From assembly GCA_963742925.1 (NCBI GenBank), contig CAVUNV010000008.1:1-64000 (forward strand): a stretch of DNA of 64,000 nucleotides. The letters run 5' to 3'. Source of the stretch: PALSA-612 sp963742925 (GTDB lineage: Bacteria; Actinomycetota; Thermoleophilia; Gaiellales; Gaiellaceae). The position numbers and the translations under genes are program-made. Below are positions 45,545 through 54,629 of the stretch, piece by piece (position 1 is the stretch's first letter; each line of letters opens with the position of its first letter). The notes below the pieces were generated by a model. It was given only the letters and a program-made list of their open reading frames with translations, was not told the DNA's origin and did not search any database.

Positions 45545-47293
45545 TCACACGGATTGGAGGGCGCGCAGCACGTCGAGCATGCCGGCTCCCTGGAAGTAGC
45601 GTTCACGGCCGAGATCGGTCGCGTTTTCGCACAGGAGGCTCTTGACGCGGGCGGAGTCGCCGACGAGCTCCTCGGCCCGGGCGAGCATCAGCGCCGCCGC
45701 CCCGCTGACATGAGGGGCGGCCATGCTCGTCCCGTCGAGCGTCGCGGTCGCCGCGCCGGGGGCGAGCGAGGTGATCTTCTCCGCGGGCGCGACGAGATCC
45801 GGCTTGTACCGGCCGTCGCCGGTCGGGCCGCGGCTGGAGAAGTACGAGACGCCGTAGCTGTGCGGACGCGAGCGGTGCGTCCCGCCGACGGTGATCACCG
45901 CCTCGGCGTTGCCGGGATCGGTGATGCTGACGCTGCGGAAACCCTTGTCCGGCGTTCCCTGCAGCGTTTGAAACTCGGCGTAACCCTGGTTCCCGGCCGC
46001 CGCGACCACGACCACGCCCGTGGCCGCAAGGCGCTCGCACTCCTGGCAGACGGGCGTCTTGCCGCAGGCATAGCTGGTGAAGTCGTGAGGGATGGAGAGG
46101 CTGAGGTTGACGCCGTGGATCACGGGCTTGTCCTTGGAGCCGTTCAGCCAGCGCACGAACTGCAGCGCCGCGATGACCGAGAACTCGTCGCCCCCGGTCT
46201 CGCTGACCACGCGGAGGTCGTACATCCGCAGGCCGGGAGCGATGCCGAGCATGTTCGACCCCTCCGGCATGCCGGCGTCCGTCGTTCGCCAGTCCGCGCT
46301 GAGGATGCCGGCGACGTGCGTCCCGTGGTCGAGGGTCGGCGGTACGTACCCGTCCCCGTGCGGCACGCCGAGCAGCGACTCGAGCGCGGACCAGTCGATC
46401 GACCGTCCGCTGATGAGGCCCTGACGCAGCTCCTGCACCCGTGTGCGGTCCTCGTCCGAGAGCGACCCGGCCACCTTGGCGCCGGGAGTGAGGTGCTCCC
46501 GCAGGTCGGTGAAGTCGTAGGTCGCCACCACCCGGGTTCGGAGCAAGGCGGCCGCGTCGTCGGCCGGAAGCACGTCGTCCTCCCGCTCGCACAGCCCCGG
46601 ATGCCTGGCGTCTACGCCGCAGTCGATCACGGCCCAGGCGATCGACCCGCAGTCGATGCCGAACAGGTTGACCGCCGCGTCCGCCTTCACCGCCGGTCTC
46701 GACGCCCAGAGCGCGAGCTGAACGCGGCGGTTGAGGCTCACCTGCCAGAGCAGCGGCTTCCACGGCCCTTCCGCCAATTGCATGCCGGCGTCCATCGTGA
46801 GGCTCTGCTCGAGGACGCTGCGTGCCGACGCCTCCACCGCCTTCTGGGTCGGCTTCCGTGTCGCACGAAGGCTGATCCGGCCGACGACCTCGATCAGCCA
46901 CTGGACCTGGGGAGCCAGCTCGGCCCGGGCGACGCCCTCGAACCAGTCCCCGAGGAACCGTCTCGGAGCATCCTCGCCCGTGTCCGGGCCGAGAATCTGC
47001 CGGTGCCACCAGGGCGTCATCGGCAGGGCAACGGTCACGAGCTGCTCGAAGGTGAACGTCGCGACGACGTAGGCGTCGGAGTGCGCAACCCGCGCGCTCT
47101 CGGTCCGGCGATGGAGCTCGCTCGCCAGCTCTCCCGGCGCGGCCCCCGTGTAAGGGGTCAGGAGCAGGTCGGCCTTTCCGGCCTTCGCGTACTCGAGCCA
47201 GACGTCCGGCATCACGGGTGAGTCCTGCGTGAAGCGACGCCCGGGCTGGGACCCGTAGATCAGGTCTTGGAGTTGCTCGCTGCTGAGTGCCAT
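45545..47293 (-). CDS. cytoplasmic subtilisin-like S8 protease
   Basis: 582 residues with the complete S8 triad: Asp224 (WAVIDCGVDARHPGL), His323 (TLDHGTHVAGILS) and Ser523 (LDGTSMAAPHVSGAAALM), plus oxyanion Asn in VVVVAAAGNQGY. There is no signal peptide or cleavable pro-sequence of the usual kind. Instead, 200 N-terminal residues of unknown fold carry conserved-looking aromatic tracts (VALPMTPWWHRQILGPDTGE). The protease is therefore cytoplasmic and probably held in check until triggered. Operon with a ComEC-like MBL protein; next to tRNA-Val. This combination recalls effector pairs of bacterial conflict systems; that reading is inference. Confidence 0.9.
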   Translation of the reverse strand: MALSSEQLQDLIYGSQPGRRFTQDSPVMPDVWLEYAKAGKADLLLTPYTGAAPGELASELHRRTESARVAHSDAYVVATFTFEQLVTVALPMTPWWHRQILGPDTGEDAPRRFLGDWFEGVARAELAPQVQWLIEVVGRISLRATRKPTQKAVEASARSVLEQSLTMDAGMQLAEGPWKPLLWQVSLNRRVQLALWASRPAVKADAAVNLFGIDCGSIAWAVIDCGVDARHPGLCEREDDVLPADDAAALLRTRVVATYDFTDLREHLTPGAKVAGSLSDEDRTRVQELRQGLISGRSIDWSALESLLGVPHGDGYVPPTLDHGTHVAGILSADWRTTDAGMPEGSNMLGIAPGLRMYDLRVVSETGGDEFSVIAALQFVRWLNGSKDKPVIHGVNLSLSIPHDFTSYACGKTPVCQECERLAATGVVVVAAAGNQGYAEFQTLQGTPDKGFRSVSITDPGNAEAVITVGGTHRSRPHSYGVSYFSSRGPTGDGRYKPDLVAPAEKITSLAPGAATATLDGTSMAAPHVSGAAALMLARAEELVGDSARVKSLLCENATDLGRERYFQGAGMLDVLRALQSV

Positions 47294-47384
47294 GCACTCT
47301 CCGACTGAGGCGTACGTCTCGGGAACGCCTGAGACGCCGGCAGATCCTAACGCTGCTTCGATCCGCCGTCGAGCGCGCGGGTGG

Positions 47385-48599
47385 CTAGAAGATCTCCGGG
47401 CACCAGGGCGCAGCGGCGGTGCGGAACAGGTCGTCCGCGCGCGCTGCGCCTCCCCGCGCCGCCTCCTCCGCCCGCTCGCCGCGCACCAGCTCGGCGAACG
47501 AGAACCCGCCCAGGAAGACGGAGCCGAGCGTCTGCACGTCGAGCCGCACGTCCGGGCGGCGGCTCGAGCGGCGGGCGACGCCGTCGGCGATCGTCCAGGT
47601 GCCGGTGTTCTCCGCGAACAGCGGATCGGAGACGACCTCGATCGTCACACGGCCGTCGGTCGCGTACGAGCGGGCCGACAGCGCCGCGCCGACGTCGACG
47701 AGCCGCAGCCAGATCCCGTCGTGGAGCTTCATGCCGAGGAAGCGCGGCCGCGCGACGATCTGCCACAGCGGATGATCGAGCGGCAGCAGCCGCGCCTCGA
47801 TGTCTTCCATCCAGTCGACGGCGAGCAGGAAGCGCCAGATCTCCCTGGTCGCCCTCGCGTCGGCACCCTGGGCCTCGATCACCCTCAGCGAGCGCCTGAA
47901 CTCCGTCTGGTGCTGGACGATGCGGTAGAGCGCGTACCCCGCCGGCCGGCCGTCGAGCTCCAGGAGCGCGCGGATGAGCGGGCCTGCGGTGCCGCGCCTC
48001 CACTCGCTGTCGTCGAGAATGCGCTTCTCCCACCAGTCGCGGGTTCGCAGGACGAAGCCCGGCGAACGGCGCCTGAGCCGTTCGTAGATGCGCGGGAACG
48101 TGCGCAGCGCCTCGTCGAAGTCGACGAGGCGGACGTGCCCCTCGCGCGGGGGCAGACCGGGCCGGAGCTGCGCCCAGACGCGCGGCAGGGTCATGTCCAC
48201 GCACTGTGAGGCCATCCCGTAGCCGAAGCGGCCGTAGATCGTGTCCTCGGATGCCCACAGCGCGGCGATCGGCTCCTCACGCTCGCGGATGTCGGCCAGC
48301 TGTGCGGTCATCATCCGGCGCAGCAGTCCCCGGCGGCGATGGGTGGGTAGCACGCCGACGACCGTCACCCCGCCGCAGCGGAGCGGGCCACCCGGGATCG
48401 TCAGCTCGAACGGATAGACGCCGGCGCCGCCCACGATCCGGCCGTCGTCGAACGCCGCGTGCACGCGGTCGAGGGGCAGGTACGAGAGGAACCCCTCGGA
48501 CTGTTCCGCGCTCGGCACCCAGCCGAAGTAGTGGCCGATCGCGCCCAGCGCCAGGGAGAGCTCCTCCGTGTTCCGGACCGTGCGAATGCGAATGCTCAT
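47385..48599 (-). CDS. eis: Eis-family N-acetyltransferase
   Basis: 404 residues of the Eis architecture: an N-terminal GNAT domain with VTVVGVLPTHRRRGLLRRMM (acetyl-CoA loop), a second GNAT-like domain (GYALYRIVQH) and an SCP2-like C-terminal domain ending WCPEIF, whose terminal carboxylate is the general base in this family. Eis enzymes acetylate aminoglycosides and lysines of peptides or proteins. Start 22 bases after pcrA. Confidence 0.93.
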   Translation of the reverse strand: MSIRIRTVRNTEELSLALGAIGHYFGWVPSAEQSEGFLSYLPLDRVHAAFDDGRIVGGAGVYPFELTIPGGPLRCGGVTVVGVLPTHRRRGLLRRMMTAQLADIREREEPIAALWASEDTIYGRFGYGMASQCVDMTLPRVWAQLRPGLPPREGHVRLVDFDEALRTFPRIYERLRRRSPGFVLRTRDWWEKRILDDSEWRRGTAGPLIRALLELDGRPAGYALYRIVQHQTEFRRSLRVIEAQGADARATREIWRFLLAVDWMEDIEARLLPLDHPLWQIVARPRFLGMKLHDGIWLRLVDVGAALSARSYATDGRVTIEVVSDPLFAENTGTWTIADGVARRSSRRPDVRLDVQTLGSVFLGGFSFAELVRGERAEEAARGGAARADDLFRTAAAPWCPEIF

Positions 48600-48621
48600 A
48601 GCCGCCGGCAGACTAGTCGAG

Positions 48622-50778
48622 CTAGATCTTCTCGAGCGGCGCGTACTCGAGCATCAGCTTCCGCTCGGCGCCGTCGTCGGCGAAGCGGACAGTGACGACG
48701 CCGCCGGGCTCGATGGCGATGACCACGCCCTCGCCGAGCGTGCCGTGGCGCACCGAGTCGCCGGTGGCAAGCGAAGGGACATTCTCCCGCGGCTGCACGG
48801 CCGAGGCCGCCGGCGCGCCGTACCCCGACCACGACGCGGGGCGAAGGCGCTCACGCACGATCTCTTCCTGCGGCAGCTCGTCGATGAACCGGGACGGCAG
48901 GTTGTGCGCGCGGCTCCCCCAGAGCGAGCGGCTCGAGGCATGCGTCAGCGTGAGGCGCTCCTTCGCCCGCGTCATGCCGACGTAGGCGAGCCGGCGCTCC
49001 TCCTCGATCCCCTGCTCCTCGATCGAGCGGGAGTGCGGGAAGATGCCCTCCTCCATCCCGATCATGAACACGGCGCCGAACTCGAGCCCCTTCGCGTTGT
49101 GCAGCGTCATCAGGGTGACGAGGCTCTGCTCCTCCTGGATCGTGTCCTGGTCCGAGACGAGCGAGATCTCCTGCAGGAAGGTCGACAGGCTCGGCTCCTC
49201 GGAGCTCTCGACGTACTCCTGCGCGACGCCGACGAGCTCCTGCAGGTTCTCGATCCGGCCGCGCGCCTCGATCGTCCGCTCGGCCTCGAGCGTCTCGATG
49301 TAGCCGGACTGGTCGAGCACCTGCTGCACGAGCTCGGAGACCGAGAGCTCCTGCGACTGCGCCTGGAGCGACAGGAGCAGCGTGCGGAGAGCGGCGACCG
49401 CCTTGAGCGAGGCGCCGCCGACGCCGGCCTGCTCGGCGTTCCCGAGCGCCTCGTGCAGGGTGGTTCCGTTCGCGTCGGCCCAGATCTGCAGCCGGGTCAG
49501 CGTCGTGTCGCCGATCCCGCGGCGGGGCCGGTTGGCGATCCGAAGCAGTGACACCGCGTCGGCCGGGTTGTCGATCACCTGCAGGTAGGCGATCAGATCC
49601 TTGATCTCGGCGCGCTCGTAGAAGCGCGGGCCGCCGATCACCTGGTAGGGCACGCCCTGGCGGACGAGGACGTCCTCGAGCACGCGCGACTGCGCGTTCG
49701 TCCGGTAGAAGACGGCGATCTCGCGTCCCGAGTAACCCTCTTCGATCAGCTGCGCCACCTCGGAGGCGACGAAGCGTGCCTCGGCGTGCTCGTCCTCGAC
49801 CTCGAGCGCGCGCACCGGATCGCCGTCGCCGAGCTCCGACCACAGGTTCTTCTCCTTGCGCTCGCGGTTGTTGGCGATCACGCCGTTCGCCGCGCGCAGG
49901 ATCGTGTTCGTCGAGCGGTAGTTCTGCTCGAGCGGGATCGTCTTCGCGCCCGGGAAGTCGCGCTCGAACTCGAGCACGTTGCGGATGTCGGCGCCGCGGA
50001 AGGCGTAGATCGACTGATCCGGGTCCCCCACGGCGCACACGTTCTTGTGCTCCGAGGCCAGCAGTTGCAGCAGCCTGTACTGGGCGTGGTTCGTGTCCTG
50101 GTACTCGTCGACGAGGACGTACCGGAACGCCTTGCGCCAGCGCGTCGCGGCCTCGGGGAAGCGCTCCAGCACCTCGACGGTGAGCATGATCAGGTCGTCG
50201 AAGTCGACGGCGTTCGAGGCGTGCAGGCGGCGCTGGTAGAGCTGGTAGACCTCGGCGACGGTCTGGTCGTAGAACGAGGAGACTCGGGCCATGTACTCGT
50301 CCGGGCCGACGAGCTGGTTCTTCGCGTTCGAGATCTGGGAGTGGATGCCGCGCGGGACGAAGCGCTTCGGGTCTCGCTCGAGCTCTTCCAGGCAGGCCTT
50401 GGTGAGGCGGACCTGGTCGGCCTGGTCGTAGATCGTGAAGTTCGAGCGGTAGCCGAGCCGCTCTGCCTCGCGGCGCAGGATGCGCCCGCAGGCGGCGTGG
50501 AAGGTGAGGATCCAGATCGCACGGGCGACGCCGCCGAGCAGCCCCTCGAGACGTGTTCGCATCTCGCCCGCGGCCTTGTTCGTGAACGTGATCGCGAGGA
50601 TCTCGTTCGGCTTCACGCCGCATGCCGCCATCAGGTGCGCGACCCGGTGCGTGAGCACCCTCGTCTTGCCCGAGCCCGCCCCGGCGACGACGAGCAGCGG
50701 CCCTTCCGTGGCCAGCACGGCCTCGCGCTGGGCGTCGTTCAGGCCTTCCAGGTACCGATCCGGGCTGACGACGGCCAT
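48622..50778 (-). CDS. pcrA: ATP-dependent DNA helicase PcrA/UvrD
   Basis: 718 residues with SF1A motifs in order: Q motif LNDAQREAVLATEG, Walker A VVAGAGSGKTRVLTHRVAHL, motif II YVLVDEYQDTNHAQ, motif III VGDPDQSIYAFRGAD, motif IV LEQNYRSTNTIL, motif V VTLMTLHNAKGLEF and motif VI LAYVGMTRAKERLTL. The C-terminal Tudor-like end (GVVTVRFADDGAERKLMLEY) binds RNA polymerase in PcrA. Functions in nucleotide-excision and transcription-coupled repair. It follows cinA across a 26-base palindrome. Confidence 0.96.
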   Translation of the reverse strand: MAVVSPDRYLEGLNDAQREAVLATEGPLLVVAGAGSGKTRVLTHRVAHLMAACGVKPNEILAITFTNKAAGEMRTRLEGLLGGVARAIWILTFHAACGRILRREAERLGYRSNFTIYDQADQVRLTKACLEELERDPKRFVPRGIHSQISNAKNQLVGPDEYMARVSSFYDQTVAEVYQLYQRRLHASNAVDFDDLIMLTVEVLERFPEAATRWRKAFRYVLVDEYQDTNHAQYRLLQLLASEHKNVCAVGDPDQSIYAFRGADIRNVLEFERDFPGAKTIPLEQNYRSTNTILRAANGVIANNRERKEKNLWSELGDGDPVRALEVEDEHAEARFVASEVAQLIEEGYSGREIAVFYRTNAQSRVLEDVLVRQGVPYQVIGGPRFYERAEIKDLIAYLQVIDNPADAVSLLRIANRPRRGIGDTTLTRLQIWADANGTTLHEALGNAEQAGVGGASLKAVAALRTLLLSLQAQSQELSVSELVQQVLDQSGYIETLEAERTIEARGRIENLQELVGVAQEYVESSEEPSLSTFLQEISLVSDQDTIQEEQSLVTLMTLHNAKGLEFGAVFMIGMEEGIFPHSRSIEEQGIEEERRLAYVGMTRAKERLTLTHASSRSLWGSRAHNLPSRFIDELPQEEIVRERLRPASWSGYGAPAASAVQPRENVPSLATGDSVRHGTLGEGVVIAIEPGGVVTVRFADDGAERKLMLEYAPLEKI

Positions 50779-50828
50779 CTTCCGATGCTACCCGGGGAAG
50801 CGGCGACGGCCCTCTTCGGACAGGTCCG

Positions 50829-50854
50829 AGTGACTGTCCCATGGGACAGTCACT
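50829..50854. repeat. 26-base perfect palindrome
   Basis: AGTGACTGTCCCA at 50829-50841 is followed immediately by its exact reverse complement, 26 bases with no spacer. It lies between the corrected stop of cinA and the start of pcrA. It may be a REP-like element or an operator for pcrA. Confidence 0.7.
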
Positions 50855-50864
50855 GTGACATGGC

Positions 50865-51597
50865 TCAAACGGGCTCGGGACGAGGCTCCGTGAGGTGGTC
50901 GAGTGCCGCTTCGGTCCAGGCGCGGGCGGCGGCGAGCTCGTCCGGAGTCCGACGACTTCAGCACGACCTCGACCTCGCTGCCTTCGGGCCGGAAGCTGGG
51001 GTACGAGCCGACGCGAACGCCCGGATACCGCTGCTCCAGCTCGCGCAGCGCGTCCACGATCCGGCTCTCGGTCGTCGCGTACGTGCGCCGCCAGGACCGG
51101 ATCGGCGCACCGTGCTGGAGCTCGGCCTCGACCAGCTCGTACATGGCCTCCATCTCCGACGGCAGCCCCGGCAGCACGTACACGTTCCCGATCGCGAACC
51201 CCGGAGCGCCGCCGAGCGGATTCTCGAGCGGACGGCTTCCCTCGGGGAGCAGCGCCCACGGTGTGACGTAGTCGGGGTCGCGCCGGAACCGCGCCCGCAG
51301 CAGCTCCGCCACCTCGGGGAACTCGACCTGCGGGACACCGAAGGCGGCGGCGACCGTCTCGCGCGTCACGTCGTCCGGTGTGCCGCCGAGGCCCCCGGTG
51401 ACGATCACGACGTCCACCGCCGGCCCGTGCAGGCGCAGAAACGCCGCAGCCGGCTCGATCTCGTCCGGGAGCACGGCGAGCAGGCGGACGCCGATGCCGA
51501 CCGCCTCCAGCCGCCCGGCCAGCCACGACCCGTTCGTGTTGGCCACGTCGCCGGAGAGCAGCTCGTTCCCGATCGTGACGATGGCGGCGGTGGCCAC
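50865..51597 (-). CDS. cinA: CinA-type molybdopterin-binding protein, short form (one-base frameshift)
   Basis: COG1058 N-terminal domain of CinA: ATAAIVTIGNELLSGDVANT, NGSWLAGRLEAVGIGVRLLA, VDVVIVTGGLGGTPDDVTRE, NVYVLPGLPSEMEAMYELVE. The frame breaks at 50942-50945 (CCGG). One base less turns the tail into SSDSDELAAARAWTEAALDH and ends EPRPEPV-stop at 50865, just before the palindrome; as sequenced it would read through the palindrome to 50788. Corrected length is 243 residues. There is no C-terminal nicotinamide-nucleotide amidase domain, so it is a CinA-like short form. GTG start at 51597. Confidence 0.85.
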
Positions 51598-51660
51598 TGC
51601 GGCCGAGTATAGGGAGGCCGAGCCGGGTCGGCTCAGGGCCGAGCTTCCGCCCTGGAGCGG

Positions 51661-52410
51661 TTAGCCGGCGAGCTTCCGCGCCGGCACGACGACGACACCG
51701 TCCCCGTCGTGGAGCACCCGCACCGAAGCGTCGTAGTGCCGCTCGATCAGCTCGTCCGTGAGCACGTCGCGTACACCGCCCGACGCGACGATCCGGCCCG
51801 CGTCGAGCAGCAGCAGGCGGTCGGCGTACTGCCCGGCCAGCGTCAGATCGTGCATCGCGGCCAGCACGGTCAGGCCGACCTCGCGGCGCAGCGCATCGAC
51901 GAGCTCGAGCGCCTGCTGCCCCCGTCCCACGTCGAGCGCGCTCGTCGGCTCGTCGAGGAGCAGGATCGGTGCCTGTTGCGCGAGCGCACGCGCGAGCACG
52001 GCCCGCTGACGCTCGCCGCCGCTCAGCGTCCCCAGACGCCGCGACGCCAGCCGGACGAGGTCGAACCGGGCGAGAGCGGCATCCGCGATCTCGAGGTCGT
52101 GCGGGCCTTCGCGGCCGAGGTAGCCGAGGTGCGGCGTGCGGCCGAGCAGGACGTACTCGCCGACGGTCATCTGCGGCGGGAGCGACGGAAGCTGCGGCAC
52201 GAGGGCGACCCGCCGGGCCAGCTCGCGACGCCCGAGCGTCGAGCCGTCGTCGCCGCCGATCTCGAGGACGCCCCGCCGGGGCACGAGGCCGGCGACCGCC
52301 CGCAGCAGGGTGCTCTTCCCGGCGCCGTTCGGGCCGATCACGGTCACCCATTCGCCGGTCTCGACCGACCCGCTGACGCCGTCCAGGATCTGCGCGCCGC
52401 CCAGCACCAC
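51661..52410 (-). CDS. btuD: ABC transporter ATPase for vitamin B12 (BtuD-like)
   Basis: 249 residues from GTG 52410; CTG 52431 would restore the first strand, ALRGLSVVLGGAQ, which the GTG start cuts. An in-frame TGA, the permease stop, rules out anything further upstream. Walker A VTVIGPNGAGKSTLLRAVAG, Q-loop VALVPQLPSL, signature LSGGERQRAVLARALA and Walker B ILLLDEPTSALDVGRGQQ are intact. It belongs to the FecE/BtuD importer group and follows the permease directly. The B12 riboswitch upstream of the operon fixes the substrate as cobalamin or a cobinamide. Confidence 0.92.
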   Translation of the reverse strand: MVLGGAQILDGVSGSVETGEWVTVIGPNGAGKSTLLRAVAGLVPRRGVLEIGGDDGSTLGRRELARRVALVPQLPSLPPQMTVGEYVLLGRTPHLGYLGREGPHDLEIADAALARFDLVRLASRRLGTLSGGERQRAVLARALAQQAPILLLDEPTSALDVGRGQQALELVDALRREVGLTVLAAMHDLTLAGQYADRLLLLDAGRIVASGGVRDVLTDELIERHYDASVRVLHDGDGVVVVPARKLAG

Positions 52411-52437
52411 CGACAGCCCGCGGAGCGCCAGCGCCGC

Positions 52438-53466
52438 TCACGAGCTGAAATTCCTGCTCGTGCGCAACACGATGGCGAAGAAGGGCGCCCCGAAGAACGC
52501 CGTCACGACGCCGATCGGCAGCTCCGCCGGCGCGATGATCGTCCGCGCCAGCACGTCCGCGAAGACGAGGAAGCCGCCGCCCACGAGCAGCGACAGCGGC
52601 AGCACGACGCGGTAGCTGCCGCCGGCGACGAGCCGCACGAAATGAGGGACGAGGATCCCGAGGAAGCCGATCAGGCCGCTCACCGCGACCGCGCCCGCCG
52701 TCCCCAGCGTCGCCGCTGCCACGAGCAGCAGCCGGGTCCGCCCCACGTTCATGCCGAGCCCCGAAGCCTCGTCGTCCCCGAGCGTCATCACGTCGAGGAC
52801 GCGCCGGTGCATGAGCAGCACGACGGCACTGACGCACGCGTAGGGCAGGAGCAGCACCACGTCGTGCCAGCCGGCCGTGTCCAGGCTTCCGAGGATCCAC
52901 GAGTAGACCGCCTGCAACGTGTCCGAGTGCTGCTGCTGGACGAAGGTCTGGATCGCGGTCAGGAAGGCGGCCACGGTGACACCGGCGAGAGCGAGCGTGG
53001 CGGCGCTGCGGCCGGCCGAGGCCGAGCGCCCGACGGCGTACGCGAGGGCCACGGCGCAGGAGCCGCCGGCGAAGGCCGCGAGCGGGAGCAGGTCGCCGTT
53101 GAAGGCCTGGCCGGGCGCGTAGGCGATCATCAGCGTTGCACCCAACCCCGCACCGGCGGCGACACCGAGGAGGTACGGGTCGACGAGCGGGTTCCGGAAC
53201 ACGCCCTGGTAGGTCGCGCCGGAGCAGCACAGCATCGCGCCGACGAGCAGGCCGAGCACGACCCTGGGGAGCCGGAGCTGCCAGACGATCGCCGAGTCCG
53301 ACGCCGAGAGGTGCGAGTGGAGCCCGAGGAAGGGAAGGTGAGAGGCGGCCGACTCGACGATCGAGCCGACTCCGATCGGCGCCGGTCCGACGGCGATGCC
53401 GGTCAGGAGCGCGGCGAGCGCGAACGCGATGCCGCCTCCCACCCACAGCCACGAGGTGCCGTGCAC
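52438..53466 (-). CDS. btuC: FecCD-family permease for vitamin B12 (BtuC-like)
   Basis: 342 residues from GTG 53466; a CTG at 53529 just after an in-frame stop would add 21 residues (AQAAKLPLTEAARVEARRRR). About ten transmembrane segments with the FecCD hallmarks IVWQLRLPRVVLGLLVGAML, SGATYQGVFRNPLVDPYLLG and GLIGFLGILVPHFVRL. It forms the membrane channel with BtuD and receives ligand from BtuF (53538-54407). Located under the B12 riboswitch. Confidence 0.93.
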   Translation of the reverse strand: MHGTSWLWVGGGIAFALAALLTGIAVGPAPIGVGSIVESAASHLPFLGLHSHLSASDSAIVWQLRLPRVVLGLLVGAMLCCSGATYQGVFRNPLVDPYLLGVAAGAGLGATLMIAYAPGQAFNGDLLPLAAFAGGSCAVALAYAVGRSASAGRSAATLALAGVTVAAFLTAIQTFVQQQHSDTLQAVYSWILGSLDTAGWHDVVLLLPYACVSAVVLLMHRRVLDVMTLGDDEASGLGMNVGRTRLLLVAAATLGTAGAVAVSGLIGFLGILVPHFVRLVAGGSYRVVLPLSLLVGGGFLVFADVLARTIIAPAELPIGVVTAFFGAPFFAIVLRTSRNFSS

Positions 53467-53537
53467 GCGCCGCCGCCGGGCCTCGACCCGTGCGGCCTCG
53501 GTCAGCGGCAGCTTCGCGGCCTGGGCCAGTCAGTGCC

Positions 53538-54407
53538 CTACTTCGCCGTGGTCCGGAGAGCGCTGGCGACGGCGTTCACGAAGTTGACGAGTCTCGGCCC
53601 CCAGCGGGACGCGATGTCGTCGTCGATCACCGCGATCGCGCCCCGGCGGACGGCGGTGATCGTCCCCCACCCCGGCCGCGAGGCGACCTTGGCCCGGCTC
53701 TGACCGCAGCAGCGCGTGTCGGCGAGGACGATCAGGTCGGGGCTCGAACCGACGATGAACTCGGCCGAGAGCTGCACCGCCCCGGTGTTGGCCGACCCGG
53801 GCGCCGCGTCGGCGATGTTCTTCAGCCCGAACAGCCGGAAGACGTCGCCGATGATCGACGCGGACGTGGCCGAGTAGTAGTCCGGGGTCAGCTCGTTGTA
53901 GACGGACAGCGCCTTCCTCGGCGCCGAGCGGACGAGCGCTGTGATCCGGGCCGTCATCCGCTTCACGAGCGCCGTCGCCTCCGCGGCGTGGCCGGTCACG
54001 CGGCCGAGCTGCAGGATCTGGGCGTAGGCGTCCTTCAACGTGTTCGCCGGCTCCTGGAGCAGGACCGGCACGCGCGCCTTGGCGAGCGCGCCCGCGAAGT
54101 CCTTCGGCGAGTAGGAGATGACGACGAGATCGGGGTGGTAGGCGACGACCGACTCGACGTTCGGTGTGAAGCCGGACAGCTTCGTGCGAGGCGCCGACTT
54201 CGGGTAGGTCGACTGATCGTCTGCGGCGATCACCTGCTTGCCCGCGCCGATCGCGAACAGCGTCTCGGTGGCCGTCGGCGAGAGCGAGATGATGCGATGC
54301 GGGACCTTTGCACCGGCCATGTCGGCTTCACTGCCACCCGCCGACACGGCGGATGCGGCAACCCCGACGGCGAGTACCGCGAGAAGTGCGACGAGAAGGT
54401 GCTTCAC
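53538..54407 (-). CDS. btuF: cobalamin-binding protein (BtuF-like)
   Basis: 289 residues with signal peptide (LLVALLAVLAVGVAASAVSA). There is no lipobox cysteine at the end of the signal, so it may be released or anchored by the uncleaved signal. Cluster-A substrate-binding fold: HRIISLSPTATETLFAIGAG, ADDQSTYPKSAPRTKLSGFT, VVAYHPDLVVISYS, QEPANTLKDAYAQILQLGRV. Two adjacent cysteines occur at DTRCCGQSRA. First gene after the riboswitch at 54445. Confidence 0.92.
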   Translation of the reverse strand: MKHLLVALLAVLAVGVAASAVSAGGSEADMAGAKVPHRIISLSPTATETLFAIGAGKQVIAADDQSTYPKSAPRTKLSGFTPNVESVVAYHPDLVVISYSPKDFAGALAKARVPVLLQEPANTLKDAYAQILQLGRVTGHAAEATALVKRMTARITALVRSAPRKALSVYNELTPDYYSATSASIIGDVFRLFGLKNIADAAPGSANTGAVQLSAEFIVGSSPDLIVLADTRCCGQSRAKVASRPGWGTITAVRRGAIAVIDDDIASRWGPRLVNFVNAVASALRTTAK

Positions 54408-54444
54408 GACGAATCCTCCCTTCCGCGAGGGGTTCGGTGTGTCG

Positions 54445-54600
54445 GCGGGCGACAGGTCTTCTGACTCGGGGCTCCCCCTCCGCCGCCTTCCCGGCCGAAG
54501 CCAGTGGCGTCGTGGCGGAGGGCATCTCCCCTCACAGCGGCGGGACCGTCCCGGACTTGCACCGGGTTCCCTTACCGCTCGCCGGTATGTGCTGCGACCC
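54445..54600 (-). promoter_or_regulatory. cobalamin riboswitch
   Basis: On the minus strand the B12-box core GAACCCGGTGCAAGTCCGGG, then ACGGTCCCGCCGCTGT, and downstream GAGTCAGAAGACCTG are the classic conserved blocks, in order, with the large variable arms between them. It ends about 40 bases upstream of btuF. In gram-positive relatives binding of adenosylcobalamin shuts off translation or transcription of the transporter. Confidence 0.95.
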
Positions 54601-54629
54601 TATCAGGATGCTGGCTTAAACTCGTAGCG

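Noticed and set aside
48851..53452. Minus-strand 1533-residue open frame
   Set aside because: Spans pcrA, cinA and the Btu genes in the wrong frame; composition is Arg/Ala/Gly/Pro noise from GC-rich codons.
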